Positions 51,992-62,399 of a stretch of 64,000 bases of DNA are shown one piece after another. The notes below the pieces were generated by a model that saw only the letters and a program-made list of their open reading frames with translations, was not told the origin of the DNA and ran no database searches. This DNA comes from Labilithrix sp. (lineage in GTDB: Bacteria > Myxococcota_A > Polyangia > Polyangiales > Polyangiaceae). The stretch covers positions 276,123-340,122 of the forward strand of contig JAHBWE010000013.1 of NCBI GenBank assembly GCA_019637155.1. The letters run 5' to 3'. Numbering within the stretch: position 1 is the first letter of the stretch; every line of letters begins with the position of its first letter. Position numbers and translations under genes: made by a program.

Positions 51992-52678
51992 ATGAAGAGG
52001 CCGGAGACGCGTGCGCAGGCGCTGAACGTTCTCGAGAGCAACAAGGAGCTGCTCGAGCAGACCCGGAGCGTGCTCATCCCGAACGTCGTCGAGACGACGC
52101 ATCGCGGGGAGCGCGGCTGGAGCATCTTCGACCGGCTCCTCAAGGACCGCATCGTGTTTCTCTACGACGAGATCCACGACATGCTGGCGAACGTGATCAT
52201 CGCCCAGTTCCTGTTCCTCGAGAGCGAGGACCCGGACAAGGAGATCATGGTCTACATCAACAGCCCCGGCGGCGTGGTGACCAGCGGCCTCGCGATCCAC
52301 GACACGATGCAGTACGTCCGCTGCGACGTGTCGACGACGTGCCTCGGCATGGCGGCCTCGATGGCGGCGGTGCTCCTCGCGGCCGGCACGAAGGGCCGCC
52401 GCAACGCGCTCCCCAACGCGCGGATCATGATCCATCAGCCGATGGGCGGCGCACGTGGTCAGGCGTCGGACATCGAGATCCAGGCGCGCGAGATCCGGCA
52501 CTTGAAGGAAGTGCTGACCGAGATCCTCACCAACGCGACCGGCAAGAACAAGGACCAGATCCACAAGGACATCGATCGCGACTTCTACCTCAGCGCGGCT
52601 GCGGCAAAGGAGTACGGCCTGATCGACAACGTCATGGTCGCGCCGAAGAAGAAGAGCGACGGCACGAAGGAGAAGTGA
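51992..52678 (+). CDS. clpP: ATP-dependent Clp protease proteolytic subunit
   Basis: The 228-residue peptidase has the catalytic Ser in CLGMAASM, His in MIHQPMGG and Asp in DIDRDFYLS, plus the usual INSPGG motif. ATG 51992 is chosen because AAGGAAGG ends nine bases upstream; a TTG at 51983 has no space for a ribosome site. The N-terminus (VLIPNVVETTHRGERGWSIF) carries no signs of a propeptide signal. The C-terminal tail is Lys-rich. It forms the degradation chamber for ClpX. Confidence 0.95.
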   Translation: MKRPETRAQALNVLESNKELLEQTRSVLIPNVVETTHRGERGWSIFDRLLKDRIVFLYDEIHDMLANVIIAQFLFLESEDPDKEIMVYINSPGGVVTSGLAIHDTMQYVRCDVSTTCLGMAASMAAVLLAAGTKGRRNALPNARIMIHQPMGGARGQASDIEIQAREIRHLKEVLTEILTNATGKNKDQIHKDIDRDFYLSAAAAKEYGLIDNVMVAPKKKSDGTKEK

Positions 52679-52747
52679 GCAGGCGCAAGCTTGCCGTTGT
52701 TCGGACGGGGCGATAGGCTTTTTCGGGCTCTTGAAGCGAGGCAGGCA

Positions 52748-54004
<1,257 letters not shown>

Positions 54005-54018
54005 CGCTGGCCGCGCGC

Positions 54019-54267
54019 GTGCTACGTTCAGGCCTGTCGCTGGCGTCCGAGACGCTTTCGAAGCTCAAGGCGCTCGCGAAGCTTCATCATGGCGGCGACG
54101 TCTCGGCGCTGCTCGCGGAGCTCGTCGAGCGTGAGGAGAAGCGGAGGGCCATCGCGAGCCTCGCCGAGGAGCTCGGGATTCCTCCGCTCGCGCGTGAACG
54201 GGCGGCCGAAATCGACGCGGAGTGGACGTGCGAGAGGCGATCCTCCGCCGGTGCGAGCTCGAGCTGA
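54019..54267 (+). CDS. VapB-like antitoxin, C-terminus altered
   Basis: GTG 54019 gives VLRSGLSLASETLSKLKALA followed by DVSALLAELVEREEKRRAIA and AEIDAEW, the ribbon-helix-helix start and helical tail typical of VapB antitoxins. In normal family members the frame ends near AEW-x-x-ARRGR; here it runs on into CERRSSAGASSS, which is toxin-gene DNA read out of frame. The gene lies 14 bases behind clpX and could be expressed with it. Confidence 0.68.
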   Translation: MLRSGLSLASETLSKLKALAKLHHGGDVSALLAELVEREEKRRAIASLAEELGIPPLARERAAEIDAEWTCERRSSAGASSS

Positions 54268-54452
54268 TGAGCGTGCCGCTCTGTCGTGCCGCCGGCGAGG
54301 CGCTCGCTGCGGTCGAGGGCGCGACGCTCGCGGATGCCGTCGTGATGGCGTCCGCGGCGCTGCGCGGGGGCGGGATCGTGTACACGAGCGATCCCGACGA
54401 TCTCCGGGCGCTCAACGCGCACTCTCCGACCGTGCTCGTCGTCGCGGTCTAA
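54222..54452 (+). pseudogene. remnant of a VapC-type PIN toxin
   Basis: The frame encodes only the second half of a PIN domain: VPLCRAAGEALAAVEGATLA, DAVVMASAALRGG and VYTSDPDDLRALNA, the family's C-terminal signature, then VLVVAV. The first half, which holds the first catalytic Asp and the nearby acidic residues, is missing. The truncated gene starts inside the antitoxin reading frame, so an internal deletion likely fused the antitoxin end to the toxin middle. It should be inactive. Confidence 0.72.
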
Positions 54453-55393
54453 AACAGCCGGAGCCCCGAGCGTTCGAGGGCGCACTTCATCGTGTCGAGG
54501 GGGAGCTGGCCGTGGCCGATCTCGCCGTGGTGCCAGCTCTTGCCGTCGGGGTGGTCCTTCGCCGTCATCGGCGCGCGGCAGCTCGAGGCGACGGCGCCCG
54601 TGCTCATCAGCGTCGTCGTCAGCGTCATTCCTTCGATGCCGCCGCGGGGATCGGCGAGCGGGTCCTTGTAGACCTGGAGCACCGCGTCGACGTTCGGCGG
54701 GACGTCGCCGTGCCAGCGGTGCTCCGTCTTCGTGCGCGCGTCCTCCCACTCGTTGCCCATCTGCTTCGACACCGGATCGAACGCGCCGAGGAACGCGATG
54801 CGCTGGCCCACGTGCGAGCCGTCGGCGCAGCCGTGGTCGTTCAGCGCGTGCGCGACCTGGTTCGCGATGAACGCGCCGCGGCTGTAGCCGACGAGCACGA
54901 TGTCGCACGCGGCGCCGGGGCGCGCGGCGAGGTGCTGGCAGATCGCGCCGCGGCCACGCTCCACGCGCTCCGCCGACGCACCGAACGGCAGCGCGGGGAC
55001 ACCTTCGATGTACACGCGCGTCGTGCTCGCATCGACGACCTCTCCGTTGAGGCCCTCCGCGCCCGACGTCGCCGCCGGCCCGAGCGCGGTCTTGTAGAGG
55101 ACGCCGACGTTCGAGTTCGTGTCGGGCGAGTAGACGCCGGAGCCGTCGAACACGACGAGGAGCGAGCACGCGCTCGCCGACGGAGCGCGCTCGCGGATGG
55201 TCGCGCACGTCGTCGCCGCGGTGCACGCCGAGCCCGCAGCAGCGGCGGCGGGCTCAGCAGCGGCGGCGGGCTCGGTGGCGGCGGCGGGCTCGGTGATCGC
55301 CTCGCTTCGGACCTCGAGCGGCTCTTCTTCTTCGTAGGTCGCGGCGCAGCCCACGAGCGTGAGGACGACGGCGAGGGCAGGGACGACGCGCAT
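54449..55393 (-). CDS. lipase-like alpha/beta hydrolase lipoprotein (DUF2235-like)
   Basis: The signal MRVVPALAVVLTLVGC ends in Cys16. An EPAAA repeat linker (residues 35-60) precedes the domain, which has VVFDGSGVYSPDTNSNVGVL and the nucleophile in VLVGYSRGAFIANQVA (G-x-S-x-G). FLGAFDPVSKQMGNEW carries a likely acid, and HHGEIGHGQLP near the C-terminus a likely catalytic His. The order resembles Tle1/DUF2235 phospholipases, some of which are type VI effectors, but no secretion genes are near. It is convergent with the toxin remnant (4-base overlap). Confidence 0.7.
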   Translation of the reverse strand: MRVVPALAVVLTLVGCAATYEEEEPLEVRSEAITEPAAATEPAAAAEPAAAAAGSACTAATTCATIRERAPSASACSLLVVFDGSGVYSPDTNSNVGVLYKTALGPAATSGAEGLNGEVVDASTTRVYIEGVPALPFGASAERVERGRGAICQHLAARPGAACDIVLVGYSRGAFIANQVAHALNDHGCADGSHVGQRIAFLGAFDPVSKQMGNEWEDARTKTEHRWHGDVPPNVDAVLQVYKDPLADPRGGIEGMTLTTTLMSTGAVASSCRAPMTAKDHPDGKSWHHGEIGHGQLPLDTMKCALERSGLRLF

Positions 55394-55633
55394 GCCCGCG
55401 CTACAGCAGGCCGCGTTCCACCGAAAAATCTGAAAGATAACGTGCTCGTCGTGGCGTGCGGCGGGGGCGGTGTCTCCCGGCGCGGACACCGGTCGGCGGG
55501 CCGGCCCGCTCCGCGCGCGCGTGACGGATGCACGAGCTCGGTCCGCGCGGTTGCGCTCACGGAAATGCGCGGAAAGAAAGGGCGACGCGCCTTTGTGCCC
55601 GCCCAGGATCCGGGGTAAAACGGTCCGAGCCAC

Positions 55634-58156
55634 ATGTTCTTCAAGAGCGACGACGGCAAGCCTGGTCCCAAGAAGCGAACCGTCCCCCTCCTGCCGCTGC
55701 GGGACATCATCGTGTTCCCGCACATGGTCAGTCAGCTCTTCGTCGGTCGCGAGCGCTCGATCAACGCGCTCGACGCCGCGATGGCGCGCGACAAAGACAT
55801 CTTCCTCGCCGCGCAGAAGAACGCGAAGACCAACGAGCCGACGCCGGAGGACATCTTCCAGGTCGGCACGCTCGGCACCATCATGCAGCTCCTTCGCCTG
55901 CCCGACGGCACGGTGAAGGTCCTCGTCGAGGGCAAGCGCCGCGCGAAGGTGAAGAAGTTCCCCCAGACCGAGGAGTACTTCCTCGTCGAGGTGGAGGAGG
56001 TCGCCGAGAACAGCGCGAAGGGCGTCGAGGTCGAGGCCCTCATGCGCTCGGTGCAGGCCGCCTTCGAGATGTACGTGAAGCTGAACAAGAAGGTTCAGCC
56101 CGAAGTCCTCATGAGCGCGCAGACGATCGACGACGCCGCGCGCCTCGCCGACACGATCGTCGCGAACCTCCCGACGATCAAGCTCACCGATCGCCAGGCC
56201 CTCCTCGAGATGGAGGACGCGGTGAAGCGCCTCGAGCGCCTCCACGAGCTGATGCAGGCCGAGATCGAGATCCTCCAGGTGGAGAAGAAGATCCGCTCCC
56301 GCGTCAAGAAGCAGATGGAGAAGACGCAGAAGGAGTACTACCTGAACGAGCAGATGCAGGCGATCCAGAAGGAGCTGGGTGGCGGCGATCGCGACGAGTT
56401 CAAGAACGAGATTCAGGAAATCGAGGAGCAGCTCAAGACCAAGCGAATGAGCAAAGAGGCTCTCGCGAAGGTCAAGAAGGAGCTCAAGAAGCTGAAGATG
56501 ATGCACCCGACCAGCGCCGAGGCGACGGTCGTGCGCAACTACATCGATTGGATCATCGGCCTGCCCTGGTACGAAAAGTCGGAAGAGAACTACGACCTCG
56601 CCAAGGCGGAAGAGATCCTCGAAGAGGACCATTACGGTCTAAAGAAAATCAAAGAGCGCATTCTCGAATATCTCGCCGTTCAAGCGCTCACGAAGAAGCT
56701 CAAAGGCCCGGTCCTCTGCCTCGTCGGGCCGCCCGGCGTCGGAAAGACCTCGCTCGCGAAGAGCATCGCGCGCGCGACGGGCCGCAAATTCCAGCGCCTC
56801 TCGCTGGGCGGCGTGCGCGACGAAGCGGAGATCCGCGGCCACCGCCGGACCTATATCGGCGCGCTCCCCGGAAAGCTGATTCAGAACCTCAAGAAGGTCG
56901 GGACCAACAACCCCGTCTTCCTCCTCGACGAGATCGACAAGATGTCGACCGACTTCCGCGGCGATCCCGCGGCGGCGCTCCTCGAGGTGCTCGACCCGGA
57001 GCAGAATCACAACTTCAACGATCACTACCTCGACATGGATTACGACCTGTCGGACGTGATGTTCATCACCACCGCGAACACGCTCGGGAGCATTCCGGTG
57101 CCGCTCCAGGACCGCATGGAGATCATCCAGCTCTCCGGCTACACCGAGTTCGAGAAGATGAACATCGCGGTGAAGTACCTCGTGCCGCGCCAGACGAAGG
57201 AGTGCGGGCTCGAGGACGTCCCGTTCACGCTGAGCGAGAACGCGATCCGGACCGTGATTCACCACTACACGCGGGAGGCGGGCGTGCGCTCGCTCGAGCG
57301 CGAGATCAGCTCGATCTGCCGCAAGGTCGCGCGCAAGGTCGTGAACGAGGGCAAGGAGAAGCCGATCGAGGTCGTCGCGAAGACGGTGCCCACGTTCCTC
57401 GGCGTCCCGAAGTTCTCGCTCAACAAGAAAGAAGAGCGCGACGAGATCGGCCTCACGAACGGCCTCTCCGTCACGTCGTCGGGCGGCGGCGAGCTCCTCG
57501 CGTGCGAGGTCGCGGTCGTCGCGGGCAAGGGCAAGCTCGTGATCACGGGCCTCCTCGAGAAGGGGATGGAGGAGAGCGCGCAGGCGGCGATGAGCTACGT
57601 GCGCTCGCGCGCGGGCGCGCTCGGCCTCGATCCCGAGTTCTATTCGAAGCTCGACGTGCACGTTCACTTCCCCGAGTTCATCCGGAAGGACGGGCCCTCC
57701 GCCGGCATCACGATGGCGACCTCGCTCGCGAGCGCGCTCATCAAGGTGCCGGTGAAGCGCGACCTCGCGATGACGGGCGAGCTCACGCTCCGCGGTCGCG
57801 TGATGCCGATCGGCGGGCTGAAGGAGAAGCTCCTCGCCGCGCACCGCGCCGGCATCAGCACCGTCATCGTCCCGCGCGAGAACCGGAAGGACCTCCGCGA
57901 GGTGCCGCGCCGCGTGCTGAAGGCGACGCGCATCATCCTCGTCGAGCACGCGGACGAGGTGCTGCGCGAGGCGCTCTGCCTGTCGGATCCGAACGCGCTC
58001 TTCGGCCCGCCGCGCGAGTCGTGGGAGTACGAGAACGGCGAGCTCGTCGTGAAGCACGGCGGCGCGAAGCCCACGATCGACGGCGCCCCGCCCCCCGCGG
58101 TGCTCCCGAAGACCCCCGACCCCGGCAGCGCCCCCGTCCCGAGCGGCAACGCCTGA
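55634..58156 (+). CDS. lon: ATP-dependent protease Lon
   Basis: The 840-residue protein has the LonB N-domain (PLLPLRDIIVFPHM), a long coiled-coil (VEKKIRSRVKKQMEKTQKEYY), Walker A GPPGVGKTSLA, Walker B VFLLDEIDKM, and the protease core with Ser689 in DGPSAGIT and Lys730 in IGGLKEK, forming the Ser-Lys dyad. It degrades misfolded and regulatory proteins. The Pro-rich tail (KTPDPGSAPVPSGNA) is longer than in E. coli. It is in the same neighbourhood as tig-clpP-clpX but separated by an opposite-strand gene. Confidence 0.95.
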   Translation: MFFKSDDGKPGPKKRTVPLLPLRDIIVFPHMVSQLFVGRERSINALDAAMARDKDIFLAAQKNAKTNEPTPEDIFQVGTLGTIMQLLRLPDGTVKVLVEGKRRAKVKKFPQTEEYFLVEVEEVAENSAKGVEVEALMRSVQAAFEMYVKLNKKVQPEVLMSAQTIDDAARLADTIVANLPTIKLTDRQALLEMEDAVKRLERLHELMQAEIEILQVEKKIRSRVKKQMEKTQKEYYLNEQMQAIQKELGGGDRDEFKNEIQEIEEQLKTKRMSKEALAKVKKELKKLKMMHPTSAEATVVRNYIDWIIGLPWYEKSEENYDLAKAEEILEEDHYGLKKIKERILEYLAVQALTKKLKGPVLCLVGPPGVGKTSLAKSIARATGRKFQRLSLGGVRDEAEIRGHRRTYIGALPGKLIQNLKKVGTNNPVFLLDEIDKMSTDFRGDPAAALLEVLDPEQNHNFNDHYLDMDYDLSDVMFITTANTLGSIPVPLQDRMEIIQLSGYTEFEKMNIAVKYLVPRQTKECGLEDVPFTLSENAIRTVIHHYTREAGVRSLEREISSICRKVARKVVNEGKEKPIEVVAKTVPTFLGVPKFSLNKKEERDEIGLTNGLSVTSSGGGELLACEVAVVAGKGKLVITGLLEKGMEESAQAAMSYVRSRAGALGLDPEFYSKLDVHVHFPEFIRKDGPSAGITMATSLASALIKVPVKRDLAMTGELTLRGRVMPIGGLKEKLLAAHRAGISTVIVPRENRKDLREVPRRVLKATRIILVEHADEVLREALCLSDPNALFGPPRESWEYENGELVVKHGGAKPTIDGAPPPAVLPKTPDPGSAPVPSGNA

Positions 58157-58180
58157 CGACTCCGCGCGGAGGCGGGCGCG

Positions 58181-58460
58181 ATGGCGAGGACCAAGCCCAC
58201 GACCGTCATGCTCGACGAGATCGGCGACGCGATGGACCGATCGCCCTACGATCTTCACGTCGCGATGCTCGATCTCCAGACCGGGGCCGTCGTCTTCGCG
58301 CCCGAAGAGGAGGACGAGGAGGAGCTCTGTGTGATCAACGGGCTTCATCGCCGACAAGAGCTCCTTCGAGCTGCTCGGCATCCGCGTGTCGCACGACGAG
58401 ACCAGCGTCCACGTCGACGTCGAGGTCCCGGCGCTCGTTCAGGACCTCTTCTCGACCTAA
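58181..58460 (+). pseudogene. small gene downstream of lon, split by a one-base insertion
   Basis: ATG 58181 follows GGAGG by eight bases. The first frame reads MARTKPTTVMLDEIGDAMDR, then MLDLQTGAVVFAPEEEDEEEL and VING. At GGG 58340-58342 the coding signal moves by one base: the frame starting at 58341 reads GFIADKSSFELLGIRVSHDE and continues TSVHVDVEVPALVQDLFST to a TAA at 58458, with nearly every third position G or C. Removing one G would give a protein of about 92 residues. It is a true frameshift or a sequencing error. The first half resembles UPF0158-type proteins. Confidence 0.62.
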
Positions 58461-58523
58461 CGCGGACCGAGGGCGATCGCCGAGCTCGGGGGCCGCCTGG
58501 ATTGGCGATGAAGCGCAGGCGCG

Positions 58524-59537
58524 ATGACGGCGCGTCGTTCTGCCGGTAAGCTCGCACGGGTGCGGAGGAGGTGGCGCGCGCTCTCGGTCCTGGTCACGCT
58601 CGCGGCGCTCCATGCCGGATGTGAGGGCGGCGTCGGTCCGGGCGCGGAGGAACAAGAAGCGGAGCAGCGGGGCGTGCCGGAGCTCTCGCCGCGGAGCGCG
58701 CGTCCGGCGGCGAGCCGCGTCGTCGCGATCGGCGATCTGCACGGCGACGTCGGGGCGGCGCGGCGCGCGCTGCGGATGGCGGGCGCGATCGGCGACGGAG
58801 ACTCGTGGATCGGCGGCGACCTCGTGGTCGTGCAGACGGGCGACCAGATCGATCGCGGCGCGGACGATCGCGCGGTGCTCGACCTGTTCACCGATCTGGC
58901 GAAGGACGCGAAGTCGAGCGGCGGCGAGGTGATCGCCCTCGCCGGCAACCACGAGATCATGAACGCGATGTTCGACTTCCGGTACGTCGCGCCGGAGGCG
59001 TACGCGCCGTTCGACGGCTTCACGCCGACCGGCCCCGCCGCGAGCCGCGCCGCGCGCTTCGGCGACGAGAAGCGCGGGCGCGCGTCCGCCTTCGCGCCGG
59101 GCGGGGTGTACGCGTCGATCCTCGCGGAGCGACCGCTCGTCGTGCGCGTCGGCGACAGCGTGTTCGCCCACGGCGGCGTGCACCTCAAGCACGCGACGTA
59201 CGGGATCGATCGGATCAACGACGGCGTGCGCGAGTGGCTCGCCGGCCGCGCGGCCGAGCCGCCCGCGATCGCGGTCGCCGACGACGGTCCGATCTGGACG
59301 CGCGCCTACTCGGACGGCACCGTCACGCCGAGCGCCTGCGCCACGCTCACGCAGACCCTCTCGAAGCTCCACGCGTCGCGGCTCGTCATGGGCCACACGA
59401 TCCAGGAAGGGGGCATCTCGAGCGCGTGCGACGGCGAGGCGTGGCGCATCGACGTCGGCATGTCCGAGGCGTACGGCGGCGACGTCGAGGTCCTCGAGAT
59501 CGCGAAGGGCGACGTCCGCGTGCTCCGCGGTCCGTGA
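58524..59537 (+). CDS. calcineurin-like metallophosphoesterase, secreted or lipoprotein
   Basis: The protein has all metal-ligand motifs: GDLHGD, GDQIDRGADD, GNHEIMN, AHGGVH and GHTIQEGG, in the order of bacterial Shewanella-like Ser/Thr or Tyr phosphatases. An N-terminal hydrophobic stretch ends in LHAGC, so it is probably a lipoprotein and acts outside the cytoplasm. GTG 58560 is an alternative start nearer to the signal. Fine specificity is unknown. It is followed by a convergent lipoprotein gene after 57 bases. Confidence 0.85.
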   Translation: MTARRSAGKLARVRRRWRALSVLVTLAALHAGCEGGVGPGAEEQEAEQRGVPELSPRSARPAASRVVAIGDLHGDVGAARRALRMAGAIGDGDSWIGGDLVVVQTGDQIDRGADDRAVLDLFTDLAKDAKSSGGEVIALAGNHEIMNAMFDFRYVAPEAYAPFDGFTPTGPAASRAARFGDEKRGRASAFAPGGVYASILAERPLVVRVGDSVFAHGGVHLKHATYGIDRINDGVREWLAGRAAEPPAIAVADDGPIWTRAYSDGTVTPSACATLTQTLSKLHASRLVMGHTIQEGGISSACDGEAWRIDVGMSEAYGGDVEVLEIAKGDVRVLRGP

Positions 59538-59594
59538 CCGGCATGCTCGACCGCCTCGACGAAGCCTCGTTCGCGAAGGCGTGGGGCGGCGACG

Positions 59595-60395
59595 TCACCG
59601 GATGGGGAAGGTCACGTCGGCCTTGCCCGCGGAGCGGGTCGTCTGGTCGCCGTAGGTCACGCTCGTCGTTCCTTCGACGTGCATGCTGCCGCCGGTGGGG
59701 GCGCGGCTCGCGCCGAAGGTGACGTCGTCGAACGTCGTCGTCACGTCCCAGCTCGACGAGTAGGCGAACTGCGTGCTCTGGCCGGCGATGCTCGTGCTCG
59801 TCGCCCCGGCCGAGCGGATGAAGCCGTCGATCGAGGAGGACGTGACGGTCAGGTCGCAGCTCAACGTCACGTCGACGTTCGACGCCGAGAGCCCGCCCGT
59901 GCTCGCGCCGCTCGCGCTGAACGTGTACTTCAGGTCTCGGCAGACGACGTGACCGTCGGCCCACGAGTAGTAGCCGTCGATCGTGAATTCATAGCCGCCG
60001 CTCGACGTGCTCGCGGAGAGCGGCGAGCAGCGCACGAAGTTGCACTCGGTCGCGGTGCACGTGCAGCCCGGACCGTCGAGGTCGCGCAGACCGACCGCGC
60101 CGCCGGCGACGTCGAGCGCGCTCGCGACGCTGCGCGTGCCCGGCGCGCCCGGGCTCGACGACTGCAAGAGGCCTTGCGACGACTGCGCCACCGCGGCGAG
60201 CGAGGCCGCCGACGAGCCGCCCGCTCCGGCGCTCGCGCTCAGCGCGCCGATCGTGCTCTGCGCCATGGAGGCGGCGATCTGCTCGTTCACCTGCGCGGGC
60301 TGCGCGGGGGGCGCCTCCGGCTCGGGGTCCTCGGAGTCACATCCCGTCGCGAACACGCCCAGCAGCAGCACCCAAACCCATCGACTCGATCGCAT
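59595..60395 (-). CDS. Ser/Ala-rich lipoprotein of unknown function
   Basis: The signal WVWVLLLGVFATGC gives a lipoprotein Cys. An acidic/Pro linker leads to a Gly/Ala/Ser-rich region (about residues 40-95). The C-terminal 170 residues have four or five Cys (GCTCTATECNFVRC is a compact cluster) and alternating strands such as YEFTIDGYYSWADGH and VDVTLSCDLTVTSSSIDGF. No family recognised. The region resembles a beta-barrel or sandwich. It is divergent from the zinc-ribbon gene. Confidence 0.65.
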   Translation of the reverse strand: MRSSRWVWVLLLGVFATGCDSEDPEPEAPPAQPAQVNEQIAASMAQSTIGALSASAGAGGSSAASLAAVAQSSQGLLQSSSPGAPGTRSVASALDVAGGAVGLRDLDGPGCTCTATECNFVRCSPLSASTSSGGYEFTIDGYYSWADGHVVCRDLKYTFSASGASTGGLSASNVDVTLSCDLTVTSSSIDGFIRSAGATSTSIAGQSTQFAYSSSWDVTTTFDDVTFGASRAPTGGSMHVEGTTSVTYGDQTTRSAGKADVTFPIR

Positions 60396-60524
60396 CGTTC
60401 GTTCGTCTCTCTCTGAAGTGGAGCCTTCCAGCAGGCTCCCCGGACGGACGATCGAGGCGACCCGTTCCTGACAGCGCGACGACGAGGCGAGACGCGGCGC
60501 GCCGTGTCTCGTAGGATCGCGCGC

Positions 60525-61484
60525 GTGACGATCCGGATCGGGTACTGGGACTGCCCCTCGTGCAACGCGAAGAAGAACCTCGGGCCGAACCCGACGTGCA
60601 ACGGCTGCGGCCGTCCGCGCGGCGCGAACGTGCCGTTTTACACCGACGACTCCGCGCCCGTCGTCGAGGACCCCGAGCTCGTCGCGCGCGCGCGCGCCGG
60701 CGCCGACTGGACGTGCAAGTACTGCGGCGCGGACAACCGCGCGGGCAAGATGGACTGCCAGCAGTGCGGCGCGGGCCCCGACGGCGCGGTGCGGAGGGCG
60801 GAGCAGTTCACGCCGGTCGCGCCCGTCGCGGCGAAGAAGTCGTCCGCCGCGCTCGTCCTCGGCATCCTCGCGGGGCTCGTCGTGCTCGTCGGCGCGGCGG
60901 TGTGGTTCTTCTTCGTCCGGACGACGGCGCTACAGGTCACGGTGGAGTCGGCGGCGTGGATCAAGACCGCGCAGATCGAGGAGCGGCAGACGAAGAAGGA
61001 GGAGGCGTGGCAGGACAAGGTCCCCGACGGCGCGCGCGTCGTCGCCAAGGAGACGAAGCGGCGCCCGAAGGAGGTCCAGGACGGCACGAAGAAGGTGAAG
61101 GTCGGCCAGAAGAACCTCGGCAACGGGATGTTCGAGGACGTCTACGAGGAGCGACCGAACATGGTCACGAAGGACGTCGACGACACGTGGGTCCGCTACG
61201 AGGTCGACACCTGGGCGAAGAAGGAGACGCTCGAGAAGAAGACGAGCGACGGGAGCGAGCCGCCCGATCCGGCGGCGGGGCTCGCCACCGGCGGCGCGCG
61301 GCGCGTCGGGGCGACGACGAACAACGCCGTCTTCGCGCTGAAGGGGAACGACGGCAAGGCGTACACCTTCGAGGTCGACGCGAGCAAGGAGGGCGCCGCC
61401 GCGGTGAAGCGATACGCGGTCGGCAAGAGCTACCGCGCGGAGGTGAACGCGATGGGCCGCGTCCAGTCGCTCGGCGCGCCGTGA
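60525..61484 (+). CDS. membrane protein with two RanBP2-type zinc ribbons
   Basis: GTG 60525 (or 60504) yields about 319 residues. Two zinc modules, WDCPSCN...CNGCG and WTCKYCGADN...CQQCG, match the W-x-C-x2-C-x10/11-C-x2-C pattern of RanBP2 fingers. A membrane helix (ALVLGILAGLVVLVGAAVWFF) follows at about 105-125. The remaining 190 residues outside the membrane are charged and include an unassigned beta-rich domain. Such zinc modules bind RNA or ubiquitin-like partners in eukaryotes; here the role is unknown. The gene overlaps none and stands between lipoprotein genes. Confidence 0.72.
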   Translation: MTIRIGYWDCPSCNAKKNLGPNPTCNGCGRPRGANVPFYTDDSAPVVEDPELVARARAGADWTCKYCGADNRAGKMDCQQCGAGPDGAVRRAEQFTPVAPVAAKKSSAALVLGILAGLVVLVGAAVWFFFVRTTALQVTVESAAWIKTAQIEERQTKKEEAWQDKVPDGARVVAKETKRRPKEVQDGTKKVKVGQKNLGNGMFEDVYEERPNMVTKDVDDTWVRYEVDTWAKKETLEKKTSDGSEPPDPAAGLATGGARRVGATTNNAVFALKGNDGKAYTFEVDASKEGAAAVKRYAVGKSYRAEVNAMGRVQSLGAP

Positions 61485-61493
61485 GGGCCGCGG

Positions 61494-62399
61494 TCAGGGC
61501 GCGGCGATGGTGGCGTAGCAGCTGACCATCGACGGGCCGACGCGCCGGAGCCAGAGCTCGATGCTCCCGTCGCCTTCGACCATGAGCGAGCCGGAGGCGA
61601 AGCGGATCCACCCGGCGGGGGTGGCCTCTTCGTAGTGAACCACGATCCGGCTGGGGCTCTCCCCCTCGACCACGACGCGGCTGCGCGGATCGGTGCCCAT
61701 CTCGACGCCCCACCGCGCCGGAGCGGCGAAGAGGCTCGTCGGCGTGACGGAGCCGGTGGAGGTGAGGAGCGTGTAACCCTCACGCGCTTCCGGGAGGCCG
61801 TCGTCGTCGAAGCTATGGGCCGCGAACGTGATCGGCTTGCGACCGGACGCGGTCGGCGGATGCACGATCATCGTCATCGGTACGTCGAACGCGGTCCCGG
61901 AGAGGCTGCAGCGCAGGTCGAAGCGATGCGCTCCGTCCGCCCACGACGGCAGCGCGAAGAGCGGCGCGGGCGTGGACCCGCGGCGGCGAAGCTCGATCTC
62001 GATCTTGCCCTCCGAGAAGGTGGGATCGCGGAGCACGATGAACACCGGCCCTGTCGTCGGAGCGTCGTAGGAGAGCGTGCCACGGCCGGGCCCGGCGAGC
62101 CGCATGCCGTCGCGCGCCGTGATCCAGAGGAGGGGAGGCTGGCCCGTGAAGGCGGTGATCGTCCGCCCGAAGACCTCGAGGCGATCGCCGGCGAGCGCGT
62201 CGACCTGGAGCGCGCGGAAGGACGGCGTGCCCGTGTAGTCGACGAGCCTGCGCTCACCGACGGCGATCGTGCCGGCGATCTCGGCGCTGCCGAGCGGACC
62301 GATCGCGGCGGAGTCGCTCGCGATCGTGGGCTCGTCGGCGGGAGCGGCGCAGGACGCGGCGGCGGCGAAGAGGATGGAGGCGAAGAGGTAAGGTCGCAT
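61494..62399 (-). CDS. lipoprotein with PPC-like beta domain, 301 residues
   Basis: The signal MRPYLFASILFAAAASC gives Cys17. Residues about 40-140 resemble a pre-peptidase C-like sandwich: FRALQVDALAGDRLEVFGRT, LLWITARDGMRLAG and GPVFIVLRDP. The C-terminal 160 residues are another beta-rich part with little similarity to known domains. A second lipoprotein of related layout begins at 63372. The cell-surface location is inferred from the signal. Confidence 0.65.
   Translation of the reverse strand: MRPYLFASILFAAAASCAAPADEPTIASDSAAIGPLGSAEIAGTIAVGERRLVDYTGTPSFRALQVDALAGDRLEVFGRTITAFTGQPPLLWITARDGMRLAGPGRGTLSYDAPTTGPVFIVLRDPTFSEGKIEIELRRRGSTPAPLFALPSWADGAHRFDLRCSLSGTAFDVPMTMIVHPPTASGRKPITFAAHSFDDDGLPEAREGYTLLTSTGSVTPTSLFAAPARWGVEMGTDPRSRVVVEGESPSRIVVHYEEATPAGWIRFASGSLMVEGDGSIELWLRRVGPSMVSCYATIAAP

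Noticed and set aside
54449..55393. Type VI lipase effector assignment for the hydrolase
   Set aside because: The protein has a lipoprotein signal and no VgrG, Hcp or immunity gene nearby, so only the hydrolase family is claimed.
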